The notes: a model not told the origin generated them from the sequence alone. DNA of 64,000 nt from an uncultured Corynebacterium sp. (GCA_943913645.1 CALTYZ010000007.1:36906-100905), one strand, 5' to 3'; positions 16,785 through 25,330 are shown, counted from the first letter of the stretch. Made by a program: numbers and translations.

Positions 16785-17231
16785 GCTCGACCCGTCAACG
16801 CCCCGCAACTCGAGGAGGTGCTGTGGTATCTGTGGAAAGGGGATCAGCTCATTGTCAAGAGCATGGATCGCCTGCCTGGCCCGTTCACTGGTGGACCTGC
16901 ATACGATCGTCGAAGACCTGGTGGGTCGTGGGGTCTCGGTGAGGTTTCTGCGCGAGAGGCAGACGTATTCGGCGAAGGCGGACCCGATCGCCAAACTGAT
17001 GCTGGGGCTTATGGGCAGCGTCGCCGGGTTTGAGCGCTCCATCCTCAAGGAGCGCCAGGCCGAGGGCATCGCCCGCGCCAAAGCGCAGAGTATAACAAAG
17101 GTCGGGCGAAGGTGCTCACCGACGCCCAGGTCGTTCAAGCACGACAGTGGGTAGCTGACGGTGTACCCAAGGCAGAGGTGGCCCGCCGGCTCGGTATCGG
17201 GCGGACCACCTTGTACAAGTACCTCTGTTAG
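16785..17231 (+). pseudogene. Serine recombinase (resolvase) pseudogene, copy B
   Basis: Read across frames it gives LARPVNAPQLEEVLWYLWKG, then DQLIVKSMDRLARSLVDL, HTIVEDLVGRGVSVRFLRER, DPIAKLMLGLMGSVAGFERS, ILKERQAEGIARAKA, and the C-terminal helix-turn-helix VLTDAQVVQARQWVADGVPK and GIGRTTLYKYLC, which is a Tn3-resolvase/DNA-invertase type recombinase. The N-terminal catalytic serine segment is missing or unrecognisable. At least two frameshifts are needed (near 16880 and 17090). It lies between the orphan toxin cassette and the immunity genes of the intact toxin, in the same orientation as copy A. Confidence 0.82.
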
Positions 17232-17317
17232 GAGTTGGCTCGTTTCCCACTTTTGAAGCGCCGGTGAAGCGGCATTTTAAAGCGTCCTCCGAAACGCGCT
17301 GTGAGGAACTTGATTAC

Positions 17318-17767
17318 TTATGGGTCGACGGTTTCTTCTAGGAATTCGTCTTGCGACCAGTAAGTTTTGTCCCAGTAACAAATCCAGTCATATGGCTCGA
17401 TCGTGATGAAGTGCTCGGGCAGGACCAGGTCGTATTCCTGGGTGATGACCGTTAGGCCCTGAGCTTTGAGGGCCTCGGCTGTTTTCTCGACGGACAGGCT
17501 GTTGTCGGGCCCGATAGGCACGCCCAGGAAGGTGATGTCGGAATTATTGAAGTCCACGCGCGCAGTTACGCATGTGTCGCCCTCGATGATGGAGACGATC
17601 TTCCACATGTTTTCCTCGTCATCACCGGTTCCGTCGAGGACGAGGAAACCCTCCAGGTCAGTGCCGGAGCCCTTCTCGTTGAAGAAGTAGTCGTCGAGAC
17701 GGGCGATGTTTTCCTCGACAGTGCCACCGAGGACAAAGGGGAAGGGGAACTCAGTGGTGAAGTTCAT
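17318..17767 (-). CDS. Candidate immunity protein 2 of the HNH toxin
   Basis: A 149-residue acidic soluble protein of no recognised family. Its N-terminus (MNFTTEFPFPFVLGGTVEEN) resembles that of the preceding gene product (MDFTFTPPAPLVFGKGPEYY), so the two look like diverged paralogues. The mid part (ARVDFNNSDITFLGVPIG) suggests a beta-sheet protein, and the C-terminus is aromatic (YDWICYWDKTYWSQDEF). It overlaps the upstream gene by ATGA and is the last gene of the leftward toxin operon. Position, small size and acidity fit an immunity protein; function is inferred from context. Confidence 0.65.
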   Translation of the reverse strand: MNFTTEFPFPFVLGGTVEENIARLDDYFFNEKGSGTDLEGFLVLDGTGDDEENMWKIVSIIEGDTCVTARVDFNNSDITFLGVPIGPDNSLSVEKTAEALKAQGLTVITQEYDLVLPEHFITIEPYDWICYWDKTYWSQDEFLEETVDP

Positions 17768-18198
17768 GATCTTCCGGCTTCCTCGGGCTGGTCTACGGTA
17801 GGTAATACCGGCTCGTCAATGCCCCATCGGATGGTCGCTATTTCACCTTCAAAAATGTAGAACCTCACGTCGTGATCGCATAAGACGACAGCGCCGCCCT
17901 CCTTCTTCGTGAGAATATTTTGCTTTTTCAGCTCATTCTGGAATTTGGTGGCTCGCACCTGAAGCTGCAAGCCCAGGAAGGTGTCTCCCTTTTCAAGCAT
18001 CATGATCTCAAACTCAGTCGCTCGACCGTCGACAAAGATCACTTTCAGGGAGCGTGAATCCCCCCCAAAGTCGACTTTCCCCCGCAATGTTTCCATCGTG
18101 AGCAAGTCGCGCCGGAATGGATCAGCGACCCGCGCTTCGTAGTACTCGGGGCCTTTACCGAATACCAATGGTGCTGGGGGTGTAAACGTGAAGTCCAT
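17764..18198 (-). CDS. Candidate immunity protein 1 of the HNH toxin
   Basis: A 144-residue soluble protein starting 9 bp after the toxin stop codon, with AGGAGC before the ATG. It begins MDFTFTPPAPLVFGKGPEYY, then strands such as LKVIFVDGRATEFEIMMLEK and VVLCDHDVRFYIFEGEIATI. No known family was recognised. Directly following a polymorphic-toxin tip is the standard place for the cognate immunity gene. A second related gene overlaps its 3' end. Function is inferred from position. Confidence 0.7.
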   Translation of the reverse strand: MDFTFTPPAPLVFGKGPEYYEARVADPFRRDLLTMETLRGKVDFGGDSRSLKVIFVDGRATEFEIMMLEKGDTFLGLQLQVRATKFQNELKKQNILTKKEGGAVVLCDHDVRFYIFEGEIATIRWGIDEPVLPTVDQPEEAGRS

Positions 18199-18207
18199 GG
18201 ACAGCTC

Positions 18208-21200
18208 CTAGACCGGTTTATTCGTGTTAACACGCGGAGAAGGTGATTTAGTGATGAAACCTTGTTCTAACGCATATTTGATGGTTTCATCAAGAGCTTC
18301 ATCGTAGCGTCCCCCAAAATCCGGGCGCGTCAAGAAATCATATTCCATTTGGAGGATCTGATTGGTATCTCCCTTCCGGAACAATTCCGTTTGTAGATCG
18401 CGGTAGGCTTGGGCCTCTTTAGAGCTTCCCCAGCTCTCCGTAAGGCGGTGATCGGCCGGCGTCATTTGAATAGCTGGTGCATTGCTGGGGTTGAGTCCTC
18501 GGCTTCCCAACGTGTTTGCGATATCGCGATTGTTCCTAATCACTTCGTCTGCAATTAGGTGATGCCGGTGTAGCTGAATACCTGACACATGGGTGGCATT
18601 TAATCGGTAGTAGCTACTGCCACGGAATGGATGGCCAGCTATCGACTTGACAATGCATCGGTTGCTGACGAACTGGAATAAATGAGTATGGGGGCCAACA
18701 TACGTGAACCGGGCGGGGCGATAAGTGATATCCGTGGAGTACAGCACTGGGTTTACGCCGCACGCTGGTAGGTTGTGGATTTCGTCGAGTTGGCGGCTCT
18801 TGAGGGTTTTTCGGGAGTGTAGCGCGTCGACGATTTTGTCTGTTTTGGAGATGAGTCGGCGCACGATGGGGGCTGCTTTGGCGATTTTTGCTGCTGGAAT
18901 TACTCCGACCAATGTCCATAGGCACCCGGAGATTTGTCCCTTGAAGCAGTTGACTAGGTCGGTGATGCCGACAAGGTCGAGGAGGAGGGTGAGGGCTGCC
19001 GGGCCGATGCGTTCTTTGATGATGTCGAGAAGCGAGGCTGGTTTTTCCGGGTCAGCCCCGTCTGCTGCCTGTGCATCCAGTCCGGCTTGCAGCTCGGCTT
19101 GCTCGGCGAGTTCTTTTTCCACCGCGATGCGGAATGCGTCGTCTGCTGCTTGGGCGGCAAGTGCTGCGTCTTGTCCTGCGGCTGCGGCTGAGGCGCGGGC
19201 GGATATGGCGGAGTCAGCTGCCGCGTTGGCTGAGGCGCGGGCGTCGATCGCGTAACTGGTGGCCTGGTCGGCGTTCGCGGTTGCTTCGGCGGCGTCGGCT
19301 TCCGCGGAGGCGGCTGCTTGATGTGCTCTAGCCTGCTGTTGCTTGGCGAAGTCGAGTGACTGCTGGGCGGAGGCGGCGAATTCCTGGGCTCGTTGGGAGG
19401 CCTGTTGGGCGAATCCGGCGTATTCGGCTGCGGCATCAGCGTATTGGCGTGCTGTTTGCGCTGATCCCTGGGAGTATTCGTAGGCTGCCTGCGCATGGGA
19501 GGCGAGTTCTCCGGCAAGGTTTGCTATGTTGCGTCCCGTCGCCAGCATCGAGTCGATGTGGTCGTTGTGCGCTTCCCGGTTCGCATCGAGGCTGGCGCGG
19601 CGGTACTGCTCGATGGTAATGAACTCGTCGAGGGTCTTCCGGTCGCCGACAATGGCGGCTTCAGCGGCGGCTTTGAGCTCCGGGCCACCAGTTTCCACCA
19701 GGTGATACGCCTGTTGGAGCTGGTCGCTGTAGCGGGCTTTGTCGTATCCGCCGCCGTTGACGAAATCGTCGAGGGTGTCATATCCGCCGTCGCGTAGTGC
19801 TGCGTCGGCTGCTGCCCGGGTGTTGTCCCCCTGGGTCTCGCGCAACTTCCATGTTGTGTCGATGAGCTCGGGAAGACGCAGGGTTTTGACTTCGTCGTTG
19901 ATGAACCAGTCGATGACTTCCGGTGCCGCGTTGGCGTACATGCCGGAGTCGAAGCGCACGTCCTCGTTGGGGTCGGTTGCCCACCATTGCCGGAGAAGCG
20001 CTTGGTTGTCCTGGTCGACAGCTGTGGGATATCCACTGGTGGCGAAGACGCGGAAATCATCGTCCGTTCCGCCTGTCAGAGCGGTTTTCGCCGCACCGAC
20101 CACAGCGGGTGAGCCGATCTGGGCAGCCGCGACGGTGGCTTTCTTGATGGCTTCTACGTCCAAGGAGCTGTTCGGCGCGCCACTGCCCTCCAGCGGGGCG
20201 AGGTCTTTTGCAAGCTCCTCGCGGCGGCGTTTCTCATCGGCGGCTACCTGATCGGCTGCGTCTTGGACGGTGCGCGCGTCTTCCGCTTGGGTGCGGAGGA
20301 ACTCCTTTTCGGCCTGGCGGCGCTGATCGTCAATCTTGACGGCAAGTTCATGGGCCGACTCCGCCAAGTCGATGGCGCCGTTGGCGGCTTCGGCCGCACG
20401 CTGTGCTTCTGCGGCGTATTCGCCCGCATTGCGGGAGTGAGTGGCGGAGTTTTCTGCTTCCTGGGCGGCGCGGTCGGCTGCTTCTGCGGACCTTTCGGCG
20501 TGTTCGGCGGCTTCTATTGCCGCTTGCCTGGCTTGGTCGACAAGTCCTTCGATTTCGTGGACAAGTCGGTCGACTTCGTTTGCTGCGGCGCGTGCGCGTG
20601 CGGCGGCGGCGCGTGCACGTGCGGCGCCTTCACGGGCTTCGGCGGCGGCGGCTTCGCTGACTCCGGCCGCGTTGGCGGCATCAGCGGCAGCAGATGCGGC
20701 GGCGTCGGCGTTTGCGGCGGCGGAACTGGCCGCCTGACCGGCGGCGCGGGCGTGGCCTGCTGATTGGGAAGCGTATACGTGTGCTTCGGCGGAGTCGCGG
20801 GCTCGCGCCGCCGCATCGCGGGCTTGTTCTGTTGCGATGCGGGCACCTCGGGCAGCGGAGGCGTCTCCTGCGGCGTTGGCGGCTGCAGTTTGGGCCGCGC
20901 TTGCGGCGGCGCGGGCACGGCCTGCTGCCGATGCTGCACGGGAGAGTGCGTCGGCGGTTTGCTGCAGTGCGATACGTGCCTCCTGGGAGGCTGCCACTGC
21001 CTGGTCTGCGACGTGGGCGGATTGTTGCGCAAGATCGGCGGCGGCCGAGGCGGCGTTGCCTGCCCGGGTTTGGGCGGCGTCGGCGGCGAGAGCTTCATCG
21101 CGTGAGATTTCGGCGGCTCGCCGGGCGCTTTCAGCGGCGCGGGCTGCCTGATCTGCCTGCTGCCAGGCCAGTTTATTGGCGGTGCTCGCCGCGGATGCTT

Positions 21201-21966
21201 CGTTGATGGCCGTCTCGACGAGTTGGGAAATCTCCATCTTCTCGGAGTCCTGCGATGCGGCCACGAATTGCCCGTAGCGCAGGAATTCTTCGATGGCGGT
21301 GTCGGTTCCGACCTGGATGGCCTCGGACGCCCCAGCTGCGACGCTGGGAAGCGGGGAGTTGGTCAGTTCGTACACTTCGCGCCGCCGGTCATGTGCGCGT
21401 GCTGTCTCGGCCCCGGTGGCAGCAAACTCGGAGAGGACGTCTGGGGTGTTTTGCTGCAGGGCTTCATCGGCGGCACTTTTCAAGGTGGACCCGTCGGGTG
21501 CTTGTGCTGCCTCCCACGCGCTGGCGCGGTCATCCTGGGCCTGGGCGTTTTGCCAGCCGGAGTCGATGAACTCCGACATGGCGGCCGAGTCGTTGGAATC
21601 GAGGAGGGCGGCGACTTCTTTTTGGACCGTCGGCCCGCTGACCGTGGAGATGGTGGTCAGGATGTGGCGTAGGTCCTGTTTTTGGGCCTCGACCCTGCCT
21701 GTGTCGACGTAATCGGAGAATTCCTTCTGCGACCCTGTCAGTGCGGCTGCGGCTGCATCCCGCGATGACGCCAGGTTTGTGTCGAGCATTCCGACCGCAA
21801 ATACCCGGGCATCCACCGCGTTGAGGCGCTCATCTGTCATCCGCTGGTGATCGGTTTGGGCGATGGCGTCGGCGTTGGAGAGTGAGAGCCACATCGCGAT
21901 TGATGTGACAGCGGCGATGACGCGCGTCATGGCGCGGCATAACCTCTGGTAACGGGTGGATGCCAT
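18208..21966 (-). CDS. Exported polymorphic toxin with ALF repeats, coiled coils and HNH-type nuclease tip
   Basis: A 1252-residue protein read from the ATG at 21966, eight bp after the AbfB gene stop. The N-terminus is a Sec signal peptide (basic residues, VIAAVTSIAMWLSLSNADA). Residues about 50-230 hold ALF-type repeats (ALTGSQKEFSDYVDTG, ALLDSNDSAAMSEFIDSGWQ). Next comes a very long Ala-rich coiled coil, about 240-610, then a second repeat block (ALTGGTDDDFRVFATSGYPT), VNGGGYDKARYSDQLQQAYH, more coiled coil, and a hydrophobic segment (CFKGQISGCLWTLVGVIPAA, about residue 1040). The last 130 residues are a tip with QLHRHHLIADE and APAIQMTPADHRLTESWGSS, an HNH/ENDO VII-like nuclease pattern. 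The likely role is killing of competitors by a wall-associated rod with an exchangeable nuclease tip. Delivery is unknown. Confidence 0.85.
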   Translation of the reverse strand: MASTRYQRLCRAMTRVIAAVTSIAMWLSLSNADAIAQTDHQRMTDERLNAVDARVFAVGMLDTNLASSRDAAAAALTGSQKEFSDYVDTGRVEAQKQDLRHILTTISTVSGPTVQKEVAALLDSNDSAAMSEFIDSGWQNAQAQDDRASAWEAAQAPDGSTLKSAADEALQQNTPDVLSEFAATGAETARAHDRRREVYELTNSPLPSVAAGASEAIQVGTDTAIEEFLRYGQFVAASQDSEKMEISQLVETAINEASAASTANKLAWQQADQAARAAESARRAAEISRDEALAADAAQTRAGNAASAAADLAQQSAHVADQAVAASQEARIALQQTADALSRAASAAGRARAAASAAQTAAANAAGDASAARGARIATEQARDAAARARDSAEAHVYASQSAGHARAAGQAASSAAANADAAASAAADAANAAGVSEAAAAEAREGAARARAAAARARAAANEVDRLVHEIEGLVDQARQAAIEAAEHAERSAEAADRAAQEAENSATHSRNAGEYAAEAQRAAEAANGAIDLAESAHELAVKIDDQRRQAEKEFLRTQAEDARTVQDAADQVAADEKRRREELAKDLAPLEGSGAPNSSLDVEAIKKATVAAAQIGSPAVVGAAKTALTGGTDDDFRVFATSGYPTAVDQDNQALLRQWWATDPNEDVRFDSGMYANAAPEVIDWFINDEVKTLRLPELIDTTWKLRETQGDNTRAAADAALRDGGYDTLDDFVNGGGYDKARYSDQLQQAYHLVETGGPELKAAAEAAIVGDRKTLDEFITIEQYRRASLDANREAHNDHIDSMLATGRNIANLAGELASHAQAAYEYSQGSAQTARQYADAAAEYAGFAQQASQRAQEFAASAQQSLDFAKQQQARAHQAAASAEADAAEATANADQATSYAIDARASANAAADSAISARASAAAAGQDAALAAQAADDAFRIAVEKELAEQAELQAGLDAQAADGADPEKPASLLDIIKERIGPAALTLLLDLVGITDLVNCFKGQISGCLWTLVGVIPAAKIAKAAPIVRRLISKTDKIVDALHSRKTLKSRQLDEIHNLPACGVNPVLYSTDITYRPARFTYVGPHTHLFQFVSNRCIVKSIAGHPFRGSSYYRLNATHVSGIQLHRHHLIADEVIRNNRDIANTLGSRGLNPSNAPAIQMTPADHRLTESWGSSKEAQAYRDLQTELFRKGDTNQILQMEYDFLTRPDFGGRYDEALDETIKYALEQGFITKSPSPRVNTNKPV

Positions 21967-21974
21967 GGGGTGTC

Positions 21975-22871
21975 CTACTTTCCTGGTAGGGCGAGTGCTT
22001 GGTCGGTGAACCACACGGATTCTGTGGTGCGGTTGGTTGCTGTGGTGACCGTGGCGTTAGCATCGGCGGTGAGGATGCGGGTTTGGTTGGTTGCGTTGGC
22101 AAGAAAGACCCCGGTGGGGGTGGTCTCTGCGGCGGTGGGGCACCACGTCGCGGCGCGGGTATCAGGGTTGGTAAGTGCTGTTACGGTGCCGTTGGTGTTC
22201 ATTGTCAGGTAGGTGCCGGGGTAGGCGGCGGATTCGAGGGAGATGCACTGGGAGGAGTCGAGTGCGGGTACTACTTTGAAGGAGGCGTCGAGGCGGTCGT
22301 TGAATCCGCTGTTGCGGTCAAGGGGGGAGAGTTTCACTCCTGACCAGCTCAGGCGCATGACCTGGCCGGGGTTGATGCGCCCGGCTGAGCGAAAGGTGAC
22401 GTAGTTGGGGGTCTGCCTGGATGGGGTCAAGGTGGCGGTGGAGGCGCCGTTGGGTGTGGTGACCGGGGTGACCTGTAGTTCGACGATGGTGGATCCCCGG
22501 CGGTCAACATCGACGCTTTTGACTTGTCCGGGTTGGATGACTTGCTGGAAGTACACTGCCCCGTTGGGGAGTTTGAAGGCGACGGAGATTGGGGTGGTGA
22601 GGTTGTTGACCACCCCGTAGGAGCCGGTGATGTTGACCGCTACCCACCCGGTGGGTGCGGTGAGTGTGAAACATGCGGACATTCCGGCGACGGATGTGGA
22701 GTCGACGCGGACCTGTTCGCGTGTGGTGCCGCAGGTGCGTTCGACTAATCCGCCGTCGCCGGCGATGGGGTTGACGTTGTCCTGGGCGTGTGCCGGTGTG
22801 GCAAGGCAGATTAGTGCGGCACATGGGGCGGATAACGCGGCGGCGGTGATGCGTGTCAGGGCAGGGCGCAT
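21975..22871 (-). CDS. Exported AbfB-domain protein of the toxin operon
   Basis: A 298-residue protein from the ATG at 22871; the longer open frame upstream (to 23210) overlaps the LGFP gene and is not used. It has a signal peptide (TRITAAALSAPCAALICLAT, cleavage near AHA). A beta-rich middle domain (VAVNITGSYGVVNNLTTPIS) follows, then a C-terminal segment SSQCISLESAAYPGTYLTMN typical of the AbfB arabinofuranose-binding beta-trefoil. In an organism with an arabinogalactan wall an arabinose-binding module could anchor the protein to its own or a target envelope. It sits between the LGFP gene (55 bp upstream) and the toxin (8 bp downstream). Part of its 3' end is duplicated at 16340-16588. Confidence 0.8.
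   Translation of the reverse strand: MRPALTRITAAALSAPCAALICLATPAHAQDNVNPIAGDGGLVERTCGTTREQVRVDSTSVAGMSACFTLTAPTGWVAVNITGSYGVVNNLTTPISVAFKLPNGAVYFQQVIQPGQVKSVDVDRRGSTIVELQVTPVTTPNGASTATLTPSRQTPNYVTFRSAGRINPGQVMRLSWSGVKLSPLDRNSGFNDRLDASFKVVPALDSSQCISLESAAYPGTYLTMNTNGTVTALTNPDTRAATWCPTAAETTPTGVFLANATNQTRILTADANATVTTATNRTTESVWFTDQALALPGK
22014..22262 (-). repeat. Duplicated 249-bp segment, copy 2
   Basis: The counterpart of 16340-16588, here inside the intact AbfB-domain gene. The direct orientation of the two copies makes recombination between them possible. Confidence 0.9.
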
Positions 22872-22926
22872 GGGGTGGGGTGTCCTTAGGCTGAGGGGAT
22901 GGGGTGCGGGGATGGTGTAAGGGGGG

Positions 22927-24231
22927 TTAGCGTGAAAGCGGCACGTAGCTGGTGGTGGATTGGTCCAGGGTGGTGCGCAGTGTCGTGGCGAAGGGGGCCC
23001 ACACTTGGTTTGCGACGTGCTCGGAGCTAAACGGGCCTTGCACCTGGGTGGTTTGGGTGGGGCCGAAGGATTCCACGACAAGGCGGATCCAGGTTTTGTT
23101 GGAGCCGGTGTACTGGGCCTTAACATCCGGGGAGTCGAACACAACGTTCTTCTCGCTGGCGGGCGGGGCGGTGACCTCGTCGAAGCGGATGTTGAGCAGC
23201 CTGCCGCCACCTTCAGGGTGGTCGGCGGCTGTTTTGAGGGTGAATCCGTTATCGGAGATGCGCTCGACGGTGACTGTGCCGGGGCGTGCCCCCATGCCGG
23301 TGAAGGTGCACACCGCGCCGGTGGTGAGCTCTTTGGGGCAACCGGTCAGGGGGAAGTAGGTGTCCATGTGCTGGATAAGTTCGCGGTGTGCTCCGGCTGC
23401 GTGCCAGCGTGTCTTGTCTTCCTTTGCAAACAGGGGGTAGACCTGCCGGTAGCTGGAGTACTGCTTGTTGTCGTATTGGGGCAGGGCCACACCGGTGGGT
23501 TCGAAGGATTGGATGGACCCTCCGATAAAGTCCTGTTTCGTTCCCCCGGCTGCGGTGTAGGCATCGGAGGACGGGAAACTGAAGCGGCTTTTCTCCCAGC
23601 CGGAGTTGGCCCAGTAGTTAAGGATTTTTCCGGTGATGGGGTGGGTTCCGCCAGCGGCGGAGGAGTAGATGGATCCGCCCTGGAAGTAGTTGTACTTTCC
23701 TTTGCCGTCCGGGGTTGTGCGCTCGTCGGTTACGGGGTATCCCAGGGGGCCGGTCTCCCATCCCTGGGCAGCCCACTTGTTGCGGATGCGTCCCCATACC
23801 TGGTGGGCATCGGTGTCGGGTGACCAGTAGATGGATCCGCCTTGGAAGTGGTTGAACCGACCCTTTTTGTCTGGCGGGGTCAGCTCGTCGGTTACGGGGT
23901 ATCCCAGTGCGGCGTTTTCCCACCCGAGGTCAGCCCACTTGTCGCGGATTCGTCCGCCGACTTGGTGGGCGGTGCCGTTGTCAACATTGGGGTGCCAGTA
24001 GATAGAGGCGTCACGGGCGAAGACCTGGAAGCGTCCGTTCCAGGCGGAAACCCGTTCCGGGGTGGTGGCGTCACCGAATCGATTCCATCCGCCGAGGCGG
24101 TGGTAGGTCTGTTCGATTTTCCCGCCGATCCAGTAGCTGTGGAACACGTCCGCCTGCGCGGGCAGTGCGGTAAGTGAGCAGGCCGCCGCGATGGCGGTTA
24201 GTGATGCGGTGAGTGTGGTGCGGATACCCAT
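22927..24231 (-). CDS. Exported LGFP-repeat protein of the toxin operon
   Basis: A 434-residue protein with a signal peptide (TTLTASLTAIAAACSLTA, cleavage near AQA). Four LGFP-type repeats cover about residues 35-250, the clearest being ENAALGYPVTDE..HFQGGSIYWSP and ETGPLGYPVTDE..YFQGGSIYSS. LGFP repeats occur in corynebacterial wall and mycolyltransferase proteins and are thought to attach them to the envelope. The C-terminal half (about 260-434) has no recognised family; it contains CPKELTTGAVCTF, likely a disulfide. It is the first gene of the toxin operon, with an AT-rich promoter region just upstream. Its place ahead of the toxin suggests surface attachment or display of the toxin. Confidence 0.82.
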   Translation of the reverse strand: MGIRTTLTASLTAIAAACSLTALPAQADVFHSYWIGGKIEQTYHRLGGWNRFGDATTPERVSAWNGRFQVFARDASIYWHPNVDNGTAHQVGGRIRDKWADLGWENAALGYPVTDELTPPDKKGRFNHFQGGSIYWSPDTDAHQVWGRIRNKWAAQGWETGPLGYPVTDERTTPDGKGKYNYFQGGSIYSSAAGGTHPITGKILNYWANSGWEKSRFSFPSSDAYTAAGGTKQDFIGGSIQSFEPTGVALPQYDNKQYSSYRQVYPLFAKEDKTRWHAAGAHRELIQHMDTYFPLTGCPKELTTGAVCTFTGMGARPGTVTVERISDNGFTLKTAADHPEGGGRLLNIRFDEVTAPPASEKNVVFDSPDVKAQYTGSNKTWIRLVVESFGPTQTTQVQGPFSSEHVANQVWAPFATTLRTTLDQSTTSYVPLSR

Positions 24232-24249
24232 GTTCAGCCCTGTCGTTTC

Positions 24250-24300
24250 ACAGAAAATATTTACAATTATTTTATATGATTTTTATGTAAAGGAGAAGTT
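24250..24300 (-). promoter_or_regulatory. AT-rich promoter region of the toxin operon
   Basis: A strikingly AT-rich tract (TATAAAAT and TTTACA on the minus strand) 20-70 bp ahead of the LGFP gene start, in otherwise GC-rich DNA. No specific regulator site is recognised. Confidence 0.4.
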
Positions 24301-24409
24301 AGGAGGTCGCGGGAAATTACGCTGGGCAAACCCGGGGGCTTCCGCTCGCCATTGCAAGACGGGCGGTCACGTTAACGGCGGAAAGATACGGATAAAGGGC
24401 TTTTTCGTG

Positions 24410-24700
24410 ACATCAGCTTCTGAGGGGTGTAACCGAGTTCGTCGATGATCAGTAAGTGGTTCCCGTTAAGGCGTTGAAGGACAGCTTCAGTCTGCCTGTG
24501 CCGTGAGTTTGGGTCGGTTGTCGACCCATCTAACGACGGTGTCGAAGAGCTCACGGTAGCCTTGCTGGGCTGCGGTTATCCCTGAGGGTGTTGGTACGTT
24601 CAACGATGCTTTTTGATTCAGGATCCCTAGGCGAAGTCTGGTAGCCCACCTGCTGCGAAGGGCAGATCGCACTGGACCTCACGTCTCGGGGGTAAACGAG
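24410..24700 (-). mobile_element. IS21-family remnant (istA then istB fragments)
   Basis: On the minus strand, about 24631-24570 encodes SPRDPESKSIVERTN, a hallmark of the IstA transposase C-terminal region. About 24479-24416 encodes LQRLNGNHLLIIDELGYTPQ, the Walker B region of the IstB helper ATPase. The order istA before istB is that of IS21 elements. Everything else is deleted or frameshifted. The remaining bases of the 700-bp gap (24232-24930) hold no gene I can support. Confidence 0.7.
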
Positions 24701-24930
24701 GGTATCGACCGCGTCGATGGGCAGATACGGGCGATGTGTTTGCGGAACCACGAATCTGAACCCGTCCACCCCACCGGTTGCGTGAGCACTGTAGCGTTGA
24801 GCTGCGTTGTTTCCGTTAGTAATTTCCGAACGTGTGGCTCGAACGGATCAAAACTGGTTGTTTTAGGCTCACGCGGTATATAACTCGGCGGCGAATCTGA
24901 AGCTCAGGCCCCGCTGCCATGTTGGGCTGA

Positions 24931-25113
24931 CTAACGCTTCCGAACCAATTGCTTTACTGCTACTACAAGAGCAGATACGTAACTCAAGGAAGCAATTGCC
25001 CACCCACACACTCCAGACCACTCCCATGAAGAAACCATCTGCGGCAAAAGCACACCTACAGTACCTACTGCCAGTAGGACCAGGATGACACTGCGCTCTG
25101 TTTCCTTAGCCAT
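24931..25113 (-). CDS. Small membrane protein (60 aa) after a toxin-tip remnant
   Basis: Starts at the ATG at 25113 with AGGGGG as a good ribosome binding site. It has two hydrophobic helices: VILVLLAVGTVGVLLPQM and GWAIASLSYVSALVVAV, between short charged ends (MAKETER and KQLVRKR). No family was recognised. It lies where the immunity gene would be, just downstream of a degenerate copy of the toxin C-terminus (25200-25330). A membrane protein is an odd partner for a nuclease tip, so it could equally be unrelated. Confidence 0.55.
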   Translation of the reverse strand: MAKETERSVILVLLAVGTVGVLLPQMVSSWEWSGVCGWAIASLSYVSALVVAVKQLVRKR

Positions 25114-25194
25114 GAGACAACCCCCTGAGAGAAAAATCCATAATGAGAGCTCCTGAAGTATGTTTGCCGGGGACACGCGCGGCCAGGGCGACTT

Positions 25195-25330
25195 CGTGAT
25201 AAACCCTGTCTAGCCGGTACTCGATAGCACCATCTCAGGCTTTATCGTACCGTCCCTCAAATTGCGGTTGCGTCAAGAAGTCGTACTCCATTTGGAAGAT
25301 TTGGTTGGTCTTCTCGACGACTGCTCAATA
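25195..25330 (-). pseudogene. Remnant of a third toxin C-terminus
   Basis: The minus strand encodes KTNQIFQMEYDFLTQPQFEG, then RYDKA, a stop, and DGAIEYRLD, matching the end of the intact toxin (TNQILQMEYDFLTRPDFGG, RYDEALDETIKYAL). Everything upstream of this tail is gone. The rest of the gap to 25483 shows no gene. Confidence 0.7.

Noticed and set aside
20263..20763. Long plus-strand frames across the toxin coiled coil (also 15190-16374, 14585-14986 and others)
   Set aside because: They are antisense shadows of Ala-rich GC-skewed codons; low complexity, no ribosome binding sites, and the minus strand has clear homology-like structure.
22872..23210. N-terminal extension of the AbfB-domain protein to 23210
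   Set aside because: The extra 113 residues are Pro/Ser/Arg-rich shadow of the LGFP gene, and the ATG at 22871 starts a proper signal peptide.
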